Origin: Ignavibacteriota bacterium
GTDB lineage: Bacteria; Bacteroidota; Ignavibacteria; Ignavibacteriales; Melioribacteraceae
DNA: 64,000 nucleotides
Assembly: GCA_002698995.1 (NCBI GenBank)
Contig: PAAX01000027.1
Span: forward strand, 62,001 to 126,000
Reading direction: 5' to 3'
Positions 1 to 8,641 of this stretch are shown here, in pieces. A program made the translations under genes and the position numbers. The stretch's first letter is position 1; each line of letters starts with the position of its first letter. The notes under the pieces were generated by a model. That model worked only from the letters and a program-made list of their open reading frames with translations, was not told the origin of the DNA and ran no database searches.

Positions 1-2
1 TT

Positions 3-920
3 TTACTTATCATTACCGGCTCTTGCTTCACTTTTTCCTTCTTTAATATTGTCATAAAATCTGGTTGTGGGATATGCAAAATCAATATCTTTTCTCAAAT
101 TGAATTGTTCAAGAATTTCTTCCCAAATTTTTTCTTTGGTTCCTCTTCTTGATCTTGCATGAACAAGATATCTCAAAGTAAGAACAACTCCGCTATCTTT
201 AACAGAAGTATAAACAATAGGAGTTAAATATTGATATGATATTAGAAATTTTTTGGCAGCTTCTTTAATTTGTCTTTCAGCTTCCTTTCCTAGGTGAATT
301 GCATGTTTTTCAACTGCATTTTTTAAGATTACTTTTGCTTCTTTCCAGTTGCTTTCAAAGGTTATCATAACTGGAATTTCATCCCAGATGTATTCAAATC
401 CCGCAGTATAGTTTGCCTGAAACTTAGAAAAAACTATTCCATTAGGAATATGAATAATTCTCCCGGTACTTTGGTCGGCATCAACCCAGTTACCAATTTC
501 AATAACAGAAAACTGAAATAATCTAATATCGATAACATCGCCGTCTATTCCGTCAATTTCAATTCTGTCTCCAACCTTAAAGGGTTCTCTTATTATAATA
601 AAAATCCAGCCGACAATATTCACAAGCAGGTCTTTAAGGGCAATCGCAAGTCCCGCAGAAACTAGTCCAAAGTATGTTCCTAAATTTGTGAAAGCACCAA
701 ACCAGACTCTTATAAGAATAAGAAGAACAAAAAATGCAATAAAGTACTTTATCCATTTTCCCCACAAATAGTGATGCTTAGGATCTTTCAGATTATCAAT
801 AATAAATTTTGTGAGGAGTCTTTGAATAATCCATGCGACGGATATAGTAACAAAAGTATTAAAAATTTTGAGTTGAAGATCGGGGTGAATACCCAGCCAT
901 TCATGAATAAATTCAATCAT
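3..920 (-). CDS. MscS-family mechanosensitive ion channel (first of two)
   Basis: A small-conductance mechanosensitive channel of the inner membrane, expected to open under hypo-osmotic stress. The 305-residue protein has hydrophobic segments near residues 17-37, 53-75 and 79-112. The last contains the Gly/Ala-rich pore helix (GLVSAGLAIALKDLLVNIVG). The soluble beta domain follows ('FKVGDRIEIDGIDGDV'), where MscS proteins carry PFxVGD. The C-terminal part 'FAYPTTRFYDN' matches the end of the MscS C-terminal domain. It is the last gene of a five-gene minus-strand run with corA and a second MscS, 9 bases after the DUF155 gene. Stop TAA lies at the window edge, so the gene is complete. Family assignment is firm; its gating and ion preference cannot be read. 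Confidence 0.9.
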   Translation of the reverse strand: MIEFIHEWLGIHPDLQLKIFNTFVTISVAWIIQRLLTKFIIDNLKDPKHHYLWGKWIKYFIAFFVLLILIRVWFGAFTNLGTYFGLVSAGLAIALKDLLVNIVGWIFIIIREPFKVGDRIEIDGIDGDVIDIRLFQFSVIEIGNWVDADQSTGRIIHIPNGIVFSKFQANYTAGFEYIWDEIPVMITFESNWKEAKVILKNAVEKHAIHLGKEAERQIKEAAKKFLISYQYLTPIVYTSVKDSGVVLTLRYLVHARSRRGTKEKIWEEILEQFNLRKDIDFAYPTTRFYDNIKEGKSEARAGNDK

Positions 921-929
921 TAATGTTCC

Positions 930-1748
930 TTAATGAATGTTTCGAATAAACATATCGTAAATAGTAAACATAATTTCTACAACAATAAGAATAACAATAT
1001 ACCATTCAACACGAAGTCCGCGTTGAGTTTGAAGCAGATCCAAAACAGTTTCGGCAGTTCTTGAAATCAATTCAATTTTTCTTTCAACTGCTTTATGCCT
1101 TTCTTGTAACTCAAATTCATCTTCCAGTCGGGCATAAAATCTTTCAAGTTCAGGATAATCCCACAATAATTCAGGTTTCTCGGTAACTTCAACTCTAGCA
1201 ACCATTTTATGAAGATGTAAAAGTGAAATGCCGATATGCTTAACAAGTTCTTTAGCTCCGGAAGTTAATTTGCTTTTTTCTTTCAGCATTTCAGCAATCG
1301 GTTCAATTGAATCAAAATTTGCTGAAACTTCCATTTCATAATGGGAAAGGACAACATTCTTAGCAAGAATTTCAGCAATTACCTGAAATCTTTTCACTTC
1401 ACTTTGCGAAATGAAAATGTTGTTTGTTATTATTCCTTCTTCTTTGATATTACCGTCGATTCTTATTTCAACTTCTTCAATTTCCGGTTTATCAAAGGGT
1501 TTTGAAATTAGTTCCTTTACTTTACCCAAGAAATCAATTTCTTCAATAGAGTCAACTTCAAAAAGAACTATAACACCATATTTGAATACCACTGCTAAGC
1601 CGAAATCTCTAACATTAAAAGTTAAGGGCATAGCTGCTAAAAGGCTTGTTGTTTCTAGAGTTTTAGTATCAATTCGTTCACCTAGATATAAAGCTCTGGC
1701 TTTTACAATATTCTTTTCCCTTAGAGGGAACAGCTCTTTAGTTTCCAT
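930..1748 (-). CDS. DUF155 / RMD1-YagE family protein with C-terminal membrane anchor
   Basis: The 272-residue protein resembles the DUF155 (RMD1/Sif2, YagE) family: an N-terminal alpha/beta part ('LAVVFKYGVIVLFEVD'), a central helical segment with 'VLSHYEMEV' and 'IGISLLHLHKMVARVEV', a 'PELLWDYPELERFYARLEDEFEL' block, and one C-terminal transmembrane helix (about residues 247-267, 'VEWYIVILIVVEIMFTIYDM'). These are features known from mitochondrial RMD1 relatives and bacterial homologues of poorly known function. The start ATG overlaps the stop of the upstream gene by one base, suggesting translational coupling. It sits between two MscS genes and downstream of corA, so a role in membrane or ion stress is an inference from context only. 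Confidence 0.75.
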   Translation of the reverse strand: METKELFPLREKNIVKARALYLGERIDTKTLETTSLLAAMPLTFNVRDFGLAVVFKYGVIVLFEVDSIEEIDFLGKVKELISKPFDKPEIEEVEIRIDGNIKEEGIITNNIFISQSEVKRFQVIAEILAKNVVLSHYEMEVSANFDSIEPIAEMLKEKSKLTSGAKELVKHIGISLLHLHKMVARVEVTEKPELLWDYPELERFYARLEDEFELQERHKAVERKIELISRTAETVLDLLQTQRGLRVEWYIVILIVVEIMFTIYDMFIRNIH

Positions 1749-2257
1749 CAGTCATTATTTTTTTTTGTAAGTGCAGAGATAATTTTAAATATACCATAAG
1801 CAGCAACTGAAGCACCAATAATTTTACCGGTATTTTTCACTAAATTAGAATTAGCTAAATCTTCTAGGTTTAATCCCGATCCGATCTGTTTCATTTCATT
1901 ATCACTGTAAACAGAAGAAATAAACTCTACACGGTCTTTAAGAGAGTGAAAAGCTAAACTGAAATTAGAAAAATCACTACGCGGATAAAATTTAATAGCA
2001 CACTTTTCCGGTTGGGTTTCATCAATATCTTCAAGTTCTTCAAACTCCCATTTACCCCTAAATACAGCGTAATTTATTACTGCTCTTCTTTCTCGGCTGT
2101 ATAATGGATCTTGAAATACTAATACCTTATTCCCCTTTTCGTCAACTTCCTGCTCGTACAAAAATTGAGTATCATCATTCGAATCTTCTATAAGTGATTC
2201 AGAAAGTTTTTCGGAAGATTTTGCTCTCTTTTTTAGGATGTCTCTAACTTTTGGCAT
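1748..2257 (-). CDS. Conserved-looking hypothetical protein with C-terminal hydrophobic helix
   Basis: I do not recognise this 169-residue protein. The N-terminus is highly charged and Ser/Lys rich ('ILKKRAKSSEKLSESL'), the middle looks like a mixed alpha/beta domain, and residues about 143-163 ('GKIIGASVAAYGIFKIISAL') form a glycine-containing hydrophobic helix that could sit in the membrane. No signal peptide is visible. It lies 27 bases after an MscS gene and shares one base with the DUF155 gene, so it is almost certainly co-transcribed in the corA-mscS run. A partner or accessory of one of those membrane proteins is possible but unproven. Confidence 0.6.
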   Translation of the reverse strand: MPKVRDILKKRAKSSEKLSESLIEDSNDDTQFLYEQEVDEKGNKVLVFQDPLYSRERRAVINYAVFRGKWEFEELEDIDETQPEKCAIKFYPRSDFSNFSLAFHSLKDRVEFISSVYSDNEMKQIGSGLNLEDLANSNLVKNTGKIIGASVAAYGIFKIISALTKKNND

Positions 2258-2284
2258 ATATATTCTTCTATTGTTTATTAAAAT

Positions 2285-3349
2285 TTATGTAGTGATATCT
2301 TGTGAACTTTTTACTTTACTATTAATATGCAATGTTTGAGTCGGATAAGCAAACTCAATTCCTTCCTTTTCAAATGCTTCGTATATTTTTAGATTAATAT
2401 TTTGATGAATATCCATGTATTTTATGTAATCATTCCCTTCAACAAAATAAACAGTTTCAAAATCCAAACTGTGCGGACCGTAATTGAAAAAATGTGATCT
2501 GTCAAAAGCAACATCATCATTACTTTCTACAATTTCCTTTATAATTGCGGGAATTTTTTTAATTTTTTCTAATTTGGTTTGATAAACAACACCGATTATA
2601 AAAGCAACTCTTCTTCTCTGCATCTGCTTATAATTATGAACTCTTGCATTAGTCAGGTTGGAATTAGAAACAACCAAAACTTCCCCCGTTATCGATCTTA
2701 TTTTTGTAGTTTTGATTCCTATTTTTTCTACCGTTCCTCTTTTATCATCAAAAATTACAAAGTCACCTATCTCAAAAGGCTTATCGAAATAGATTACAAA
2801 GTAGCTGAATAAATCCCCCAGAATAGCTTGTGCTGCAAGAGCAACGGCAATACCTCCTATTCCAAGTCCTGTAATTACGGTATTTATCTGAAACCCTAGA
2901 TTATCAAGTATGAATAAAAATCCTAATACCCAGATTAAAAAATTTATAAATGCCGTAAGCGGAGTAATTCTGTTTGATGTATCTTCTTTGCCTATTTTAG
3001 CTACGTATCTTCTTATTAAAAATGAAATTGCTGCGTTTGCCAATCTTATTAAAAATATTGTTGATATTATCAGATAAGCGGTATTCAATATTTTTTGAAT
3101 GTTCTCTTTAATATCGAGAAGAGAAACTGCATAATAGACTATAACCAAGTACAGAAAGGGAAATATAAATTTCCGGATTGATTTTTGTATAAATTCATAC
3201 CAAGTATTACCGGATAATTTTTTAGCAAATAGTTTGAATAAAAGCATCTTAACTAAATTCAAAATTATGATGCCTATAACTATTAATCCGAATGATATAA
3301 GATAGTCTTGCAAACTATTTCCATAAAAAACGGTTTTTAAAATTTCCAT
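2285..3349 (-). CDS. MscS-family mechanosensitive ion channel (second)
   Basis: A 354-residue MscS-type channel with more N-terminal membrane segments than the first copy: about residues 15-38, 65-83, 90-110, 133-150 and the pore helix near 155-190 ('GLGIGGIAVALAAQAILGDLFSYF'). The beta domain begins with 'DKPFEIGDFVIF', matching the PFxxGD motif. It ends with 'FAYPTQTLHI', the usual MscS C-terminal signature. Two different MscS genes in one operon suggests channels of different conductance or threshold. It lies 15 bases downstream of corA. The family call is strong; the physiological split between the two copies is unknown. Confidence 0.9.
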   Translation of the reverse strand: MEILKTVFYGNSLQDYLISFGLIVIGIIILNLVKMLLFKLFAKKLSGNTWYEFIQKSIRKFIFPFLYLVIVYYAVSLLDIKENIQKILNTAYLIISTIFLIRLANAAISFLIRRYVAKIGKEDTSNRITPLTAFINFLIWVLGFLFILDNLGFQINTVITGLGIGGIAVALAAQAILGDLFSYFVIYFDKPFEIGDFVIFDDKRGTVEKIGIKTTKIRSITGEVLVVSNSNLTNARVHNYKQMQRRRVAFIIGVVYQTKLEKIKKIPAIIKEIVESNDDVAFDRSHFFNYGPHSLDFETVYFVEGNDYIKYMDIHQNINLKIYEAFEKEGIEFAYPTQTLHINSKVKSSQDITT

Positions 3350-3364
3350 AAAACAATAGCTCCT

Positions 3365-4435
3365 TTACATCCAATCTTTTTTCTTGAAATAAATTATTAA
3401 TATCAAAGTAATTAAAAACATCACCAGCAATGTTAACGGGTAACCCCAATGCCATTTTAGTTCAGGCATAAATTCAAAGTTCATTCCATATAAGCCGGCA
3501 ATAAATGTCAGCGGTATAAAAATAGTAGCAATAATTGTAAGTACTTTCATCACTTCATTCATTTTATTGTTAATGCTTGAAAGATAAATTTCCATTAAAC
3601 TGCTTACCATTTCCCTGCTTGCTTCAAGTGTATCATTTAATTGAAGCTGATGGTCTAAAGTATCTCTAAAGTAAACAACTGCTCCCTCAGAAATAAAATT
3701 CGATTCTCTTCTGACTAATGAATTTAATATTTCTCTCGTCGGCCAAAGTGACTGCCTTATTGCCTGTACTGTTTTCTTCAATTCTTGAATTGATGATAGA
3801 TCTTCTTTAACCGGCTCATAAATCAGTTTCTCTTCCAAAGCTTCCGATTTTTCTTGAAATTCCTCAAAAACCAGCAAATAATTATCTACAGATAAATCAA
3901 GCAAAACATAGAGCAGATAATCAGTTTTCATTTTTCTGAAAACATTCAACCCGTTTTTAATTCTCTCTGTTATATCCTTATAAAAATCATTTTCTGCATC
4001 TTGAATTGAAATCAATAATCTATCATTCATTATGTAGGAGTTATGTTCAATAGAATAATCATCATTATTGTAATAAGGTCTTTTGGTAACTACAAAAAGA
4101 AAATCGTGATTAATTTCGATTTTTGGTCTTTGATAACTATTCAACACATCTTCCAGAATGAGATTGCTAATTTTAAAGTGCTCTCCTAGAAGTTTTAAAA
4201 ACTCTATATCTTTTACACCGATTATATTAATCCACTTAACCGATTCTTCTTTTGTTTTTGACAACAATTCTTTTAAGTTATTAAAGGAATTTATTTCATG
4301 TACTTCAAATATATCTTCATCATAAACGGTTAAAGTAACTTTGGAATCCTTTATAGCTTTATTCCCCAGATATAATAAGGTTCCCGGCGGTTTTCCTATT
4401 TTACTTTTTATATGACTTTTCTTTGACATACTCAT
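3365..4435 (-). CDS. corA: CorA-family magnesium/cobalt transporter
   Basis: CorA forms a pentameric inner-membrane channel for Mg2+ and Co2+. The 356-residue length is usual. The N-terminal cytoplasmic alpha/beta domain ('SVKWINIIGVKDIEFLKLLGEHF') leads to a long helix and two C-terminal membrane helices (about residues 293-313 and 327-348). Between them is the diagnostic 'YGMN' pore motif in 'IAGLYGMNFEFMPEL'. The protein ends in a short basic tail ('YFKKKDWM'), as CorA does. It is the first gene of the minus-strand run leading into mscS. A likely promoter lies just upstream. The start ATG at 4435 fits; a second Met two codons later is possible. Confidence 0.93.
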   Translation of the reverse strand: MSMSKKSHIKSKIGKPPGTLLYLGNKAIKDSKVTLTVYDEDIFEVHEINSFNNLKELLSKTKEESVKWINIIGVKDIEFLKLLGEHFKISNLILEDVLNSYQRPKIEINHDFLFVVTKRPYYNNDDYSIEHNSYIMNDRLLISIQDAENDFYKDITERIKNGLNVFRKMKTDYLLYVLLDLSVDNYLLVFEEFQEKSEALEEKLIYEPVKEDLSSIQELKKTVQAIRQSLWPTREILNSLVRRESNFISEGAVVYFRDTLDHQLQLNDTLEASREMVSSLMEIYLSSINNKMNEVMKVLTIIATIFIPLTFIAGLYGMNFEFMPELKWHWGYPLTLLVMFLITLILIIYFKKKDWM

Positions 4436-4457
4436 CCTCTCATCTATTTTTTTAAAC

Positions 4458-4486
4458 CAAAAATATTCGTTGTATTCATGTTCAAA
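4458..4486 (-). promoter_or_regulatory. Possible Bacteroidetes-type promoter of the corA operon
   Basis: On the minus strand a perfect TAnnTTTG element (TATTTTTG, plus positions 4458-4465) lies about 23 bases upstream of the corA ATG. A TTTG at 4483-4486 is 17 bases further upstream, slightly closer than the usual 19-20. The match of the -7 element is good but the -33 spacing is off, so this is tentative. Confidence 0.3.
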
Positions 4487-4545
4487 ATTTATTCGTATAA
4501 TGAATATTCATGAAAACAAATATCTGCCAGATTTTTATAAATATA

Positions 4546-5955
4546 TCAAAAATATTTTATTAGCAAATCTATTAGTTTATTAATCTGCCTTGTGTAGGGA
4601 GGATAAAAAAGTAAATTAGCAGAATACTTCGGCTGTTTAAAAATACCTTTGGCATTTGTGAATTCATAAAATCCGAATTTACCATGCGCTTTACCAATGC
4701 CGCTTTGATTTACTCCGCCAAAAGGTAAATTGGGATGACTGAAATGAACCACAACATCATTAATTGCCAGTGCTCCGCTTTTTATTCTATTCCGAATTTT
4801 ATTAATGAATTCTTTTTTTGAAGAGAAGATATACAAAGCAAGTGGATTCGAATTTTCATCAACTATTTCTTCTAATTCATTATAGGATTTATATGTAAGT
4901 ATGGGAAGTATTGGACCAAAAATCTCTTCCTTCATAATTGCATTTGATCTATCTACATTTGACAAAACAGTAAACTCGAAAAATCTTTTTTCTTTGTTTC
5001 TTTTTCCGCCGAATTCTATTACTGCCCCTTCTGCCGTGCTTTGTTCTAAAAGAAAATTCAATTTCTCAAAATGTGAGTCATTAATTATATGACTATACTC
5101 ATAGTTCTCTTTACTATTTTCACTAAATTTTTCAGAATATATTTTAAGATATTTCACAAATTCTTTTAGCTTTAATTCATTGATTAATACATAATCCGGG
5201 GCAACGCAAGTCTGACCAGCATTCATAAACTTTCCCCAGACAATTCTTCTTGCAGCATTTTTTAAATCATAATCAGAATCAACAATACATGGAGATTTTC
5301 CGCCAAGTTCTAATGTAACACTAGTTAAATTTTGTGAAGCCGATTTCATTATTTGTTTCCCTACAGAAGTTCCTCCTGTAAAGAAAATATGATCGAATGG
5401 CAGAGATGTTAGAAATTTTGATACATCTGCATTTCCCAAAACAACGTAAGCTTCTTCTTTAGGAAATAATTCAGTAATCATTTTTTTTAAGAAGTCGGAA
5501 GTAGTGCTTGAATATTCAGAAGGTTTTAAAATAACGGGACAACCTGCAGCTACGGCTGAAATAAATGGTCCGATTAAAAGTTGAAAAGGAAAATTCCAAG
5601 GAGAAATTATTAATGATACCCCTTTAGGTTCTCTGTATATTTTAGCAGATGATCCGAAAAATGTTAAAGGCATTCCAACTCTCTCAGGTTTCATCCATTT
5701 ATTTAGATGTCTTATTACATGCCTGATTTCGGAAGTAACCGGAAAGATTTCTGTCAGTTTAACTTCAGCAGAAGGTTTCTTGAAATCATTGAAAACTACA
5801 TTTTCAATATCAGTTGAATGATCAATTACATAGTTAAGGATTCTCTTTAATTTCTCTTTTCTAACTTTTGCAGAAGTTTCTGCTAATGATTTTCTATTAA
5901 GCTGTTGAAGTTCGAAAACAGATTTAATTTCTTCACTTAGTAATTGATCAACCAT
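4546..5955 (-). CDS. NAD(P)-dependent aldehyde dehydrogenase, class-3 (ALDH3) type
   Basis: Oxidises an aldehyde to its acid with NAD(P)+; the substrate cannot be read from sequence. The 469-residue protein shows the family landmarks in order: 'ISPWNFPFQLLIGP' (cofactor entry), 'LKPSEYSS', 'FFTGGTSVGKQI', the 'VTLELGGKSPCIVD' block with the catalytic Glu, 'NAGQTCVAPDYV' with catalytic Cys250, and 'KEEIFGPILPIL'. The short N-terminus and the C-terminal 'YPPYTRQINKLIDLLIKYF', a hydrophobic tail after a PPY motif, are typical of ALDH3 and may attach it to the membrane. It is 13 bases after an esterase gene. A general aldehyde detoxification or lipid-aldehyde role is inferred. Confidence 0.9.
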   Translation of the reverse strand: MVDQLLSEEIKSVFELQQLNRKSLAETSAKVRKEKLKRILNYVIDHSTDIENVVFNDFKKPSAEVKLTEIFPVTSEIRHVIRHLNKWMKPERVGMPLTFFGSSAKIYREPKGVSLIISPWNFPFQLLIGPFISAVAAGCPVILKPSEYSSTTSDFLKKMITELFPKEEAYVVLGNADVSKFLTSLPFDHIFFTGGTSVGKQIMKSASQNLTSVTLELGGKSPCIVDSDYDLKNAARRIVWGKFMNAGQTCVAPDYVLINELKLKEFVKYLKIYSEKFSENSKENYEYSHIINDSHFEKLNFLLEQSTAEGAVIEFGGKRNKEKRFFEFTVLSNVDRSNAIMKEEIFGPILPILTYKSYNELEEIVDENSNPLALYIFSSKKEFINKIRNRIKSGALAINDVVVHFSHPNLPFGGVNQSGIGKAHGKFGFYEFTNAKGIFKQPKYSANLLFYPPYTRQINKLIDLLIKYF

Positions 5956-5968
5956 AAATTCACCAAAA

Positions 5969-6703
5969 TTATTTTATGTATTCCCCTAAAAAGTACGGAA
6001 GCATTTTTCTCCAAGTCGGCCAATCGTGAGTAATATCATCTCCCCACAAATCAAGCCAATGCTTTATTCCTTTAGAATGAAGAATATTTGAAAGCTCAAT
6101 CGCTCCCTCCGGATCTTCGTAATCGCCTTGTCCGGATGCAATAATAATTCCCATATTATTACGCATTAAATTGAGGTAATCTTCATCAGTTATATTCGGC
6201 AGAAAATCTGTTGGTGAATTAAAATATACATGATCATCGAAATAACCTTTACTGTAATACTTAAGACTATAAACACCGCTCATTCCAATTGTACCTCTGA
6301 AAATATCGGGCTTCTTAAAAAACATATTAACAGCATGATAAGCGCCCAGCGAAGCTCCGGTTGTAATAATCGGAGTTTTTCCATTACAATCGTTATAGAT
6401 AAAAGGAACAACTTCGGTCAGAATATAATTGTTGTATTGTCCATGTCTTAATGATTTATGAGGAGGCCAGACTTGGTTATTCAGCCAGCTTTCATTATTT
6501 ATACTATTTATAGAATAGACTTTAATTTTTCCATTATCAATAAACCATTTTATAGAATCGATTAATTGGAATCTTTCGTATTCTAAAAAATCGGCTCCGG
6601 CAGTTGGAAACATTAAAAATGGTAGTCCGTAATGTCCGTAAACAACTATCTCCATCTGCTTATTTAAAGCCGGGCTGTGCCAATGATGTATTTCTCTTCT
6701 CAT
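5969..6703 (-). CDS. Alpha/beta-hydrolase, esterase family protein
   Basis: A cytoplasmic alpha/beta hydrolase of the bacterial 'esterase family' (related to putative esterase D/COG4947 proteins). The 244-residue sequence starts 'MRREIHHWHSPALNKQMEIVVYG', with no signal peptide. The nucleophile elbow is 'TTGASLGAYHA' (G-A-S-L-G), and the likely catalytic His is in 'DDITHDWPTWRKMLPYFL' near the C-terminus. Both fit the family. Its substrate is unknown. It lies between an ALDH (13 bases downstream) and an M1 aminopeptidase (19 bases upstream) on the same strand, so the three may be co-transcribed. Confidence 0.8.
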   Translation of the reverse strand: MRREIHHWHSPALNKQMEIVVYGHYGLPFLMFPTAGADFLEYERFQLIDSIKWFIDNGKIKVYSINSINNESWLNNQVWPPHKSLRHGQYNNYILTEVVPFIYNDCNGKTPIITTGASLGAYHAVNMFFKKPDIFRGTIGMSGVYSLKYYSKGYFDDHVYFNSPTDFLPNITDEDYLNLMRNNMGIIIASGQGDYEDPEGAIELSNILHSKGIKHWLDLWGDDITHDWPTWRKMLPYFLGEYIK

Positions 6704-6722
6704 TAAGTTTAATTTCCTTTAT

Positions 6723-8606
6723 CTAATTTATGCTTCCTTCAATTTTATTATTGCTTCTATCTGCATCCGGAATGTGAGCATTGCCCAATTCAAATCTAAC
6801 CAGTTCTTTATCGGATGCCAATTCAATTTCAATTTCAGAATTACCATCTTTCCAAACTCTTGCATTTTTTTCTACTTCAATAAATTCACCATCTGCTGAA
6901 TAAGCTTTAATATATACTCTTGTCGGGATAACACCATTTTTTCTAATGGTTACTTTATAATTGTTTTCTGATTTGGAAACATCTGCAAGACATAAATCAG
7001 GATATCCAAAATCATAGAACCAAGCTTTCCAAAACCAGTTAAGATCTTCTTTCATATAATCATTTATTGAATAAAAGAAATCATTGGGAAGAGGATGTTT
7101 ACCAATCCATCTATTCATGTATTCAAGAACAGCATTCTTAAAATTTTCTCTACCCAGCAATTCCATCATTTCAAAATAAGCAACTGCAGGACGGTTATAA
7201 AAATTCGTTCGCGTTTGGCCCCCCTTAACACTGTATGAAGGAACAATCATCGGAAGTTCTCCTTCTTGTCCGGCACCGGCTTCATAACCTTTTATTCTTT
7301 CTGCTAAATAATCATATTCTTCGGCATATTTCTCAACAATTTCTCTTGGATAAAAAGATGCCCATCCTTCATCCATCCATGCATATTTTCTTTCATTATT
7401 TCCCATCATAAAAGGGAAATAATTATGTGCAATTTCATGAAAAATTAATCCAATATGCCCATATAAAGTAAATGGTTCCCCGTTATTAGCCATCATTGGA
7501 GTTTCCATTCCACCGCTTGAATTTTTATTAGCAAAAGAGGTCATCTCGGGATACTGATAAGGAAATCCGGGAAGTTCTTCAGACATATATTCCAAAGTGT
7601 ATTTTGAATATAAAGCAGCATTTTCATAATGTCGGGCACTATCGCCGTATGCTGCTTGGGCAAGTACTTTTCTATTGTTTGATCGATCTACTATTGCCGC
7701 AACTCCGTCCCAATTATAATTGTCGCTTACGGCAAATGAAAAATCGGGTACTTTTTCTGCTAAAATTTTATAAGTAATCTCATTTTCGTTTTTAAATATC
7801 GAATTATTTTTATGATCGTCTTGAGTTACTATTTTAACTACATCTTCAGATTCTTTTGCTTTTTCAAATCTGTTAACTATTTCTTCCGAAAATATTTCAT
7901 TCATGTTTTGAATGACACCTGTAGACCATAATAAATATTTTGGAGGAAGTTTAATTTCAACATCAAAGTTGTTTATATCATTATAAAATTCGACAATTCC
8001 GTTATAATCTATTAAATCCCATCCTTCAACGTCATCATAAACTGCAATTTGAGGATACCAGTAAGCAATAAAAATCTCTCCTTCACCATAATTTCCCATT
8101 CTAATTGCATTAATTATCGGAATCTTCAAACTCCATTCTACTTCTACTGTAAGATTGTTTTGGGGCTCAAGTTTTTCATTCAGACTAACTATTAAATTTG
8201 TTGCAGTATATCTTTGCTTGGTCAAATCTATTTCTTTGTCATTTATTTTTAATGATGAGATTATTACTTCATCAAAATCACCGTTGGCACTTAACGACCA
8301 GTCACGAGCGCTTCCTTTTCTTAAAACATTTTGATATAAGCGTAAAACTAATCTGTCAAGACTATCAGGACTTTCATTAAAATATTTTATTTCTGCTTTA
8401 CCTTTTAATAAGCTTTCGTTTACAATTAATTCCGCTTGAATTTTATAATCAGAATAATTCTGCCAATAATTTATTCCCGGTTTTCCATCTTTTGATCTGG
8501 TTTGCTTTTCATATGCTTTTTGAATTTCAAATGGAGTGTACAATTCGGTTTGGGCATTAATAGTTATAATAAGGAAGAAAAATATTCCTAGTATTCTTTG
8601 CAGCAT
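6723..8606 (-). CDS. Secreted M1-family zinc metallopeptidase
   Basis: An exported zinc aminopeptidase-like enzyme. A signal peptide is evident (about residues 1-18, 'LGIFFFLIITINAQ'). The zinc site is 'HEIAHNYFPF' (His390, Glu391, His394), with the third ligand Glu in 'YAWMDEGWASFYPREI', as in gluzincins. The upstream 'NKNSSGGMETPMM' block contains the GxMEN-like substrate-binding segment, here GGMETP. The N-terminal beta domain is of the leukotriene-A4-hydrolase type, and a C-terminal extension after the helical domain is rich in beta strands. At 627 residues it is of usual size. Function in peptide scavenging in the periplasm or outside is inferred. GGMETP instead of the canonical GAMEN may change exopeptidase behaviour. 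Confidence 0.9.
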   Translation of the reverse strand: MLQRILGIFFFLIITINAQTELYTPFEIQKAYEKQTRSKDGKPGINYWQNYSDYKIQAELIVNESLLKGKAEIKYFNESPDSLDRLVLRLYQNVLRKGSARDWSLSANGDFDEVIISSLKINDKEIDLTKQRYTATNLIVSLNEKLEPQNNLTVEVEWSLKIPIINAIRMGNYGEGEIFIAYWYPQIAVYDDVEGWDLIDYNGIVEFYNDINNFDVEIKLPPKYLLWSTGVIQNMNEIFSEEIVNRFEKAKESEDVVKIVTQDDHKNNSIFKNENEITYKILAEKVPDFSFAVSDNYNWDGVAAIVDRSNNRKVLAQAAYGDSARHYENAALYSKYTLEYMSEELPGFPYQYPEMTSFANKNSSGGMETPMMANNGEPFTLYGHIGLIFHEIAHNYFPFMMGNNERKYAWMDEGWASFYPREIVEKYAEEYDYLAERIKGYEAGAGQEGELPMIVPSYSVKGGQTRTNFYNRPAVAYFEMMELLGRENFKNAVLEYMNRWIGKHPLPNDFFYSINDYMKEDLNWFWKAWFYDFGYPDLCLADVSKSENNYKVTIRKNGVIPTRVYIKAYSADGEFIEVEKNARVWKDGNSEIEIELASDKELVRFELGNAHIPDADRSNNKIEGSIN

Positions 8607-8641
8607 CAGCTTAATCCTTATGTTGATTGTATATTTTATAA

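Noticed and set aside
1411-1770. Plus-strand open frames opposite long minus-strand genes (also near 45608, 53210, 41446)
   Set aside because: They mirror real genes in another frame, have no ribosome site, and their translations show no domain.
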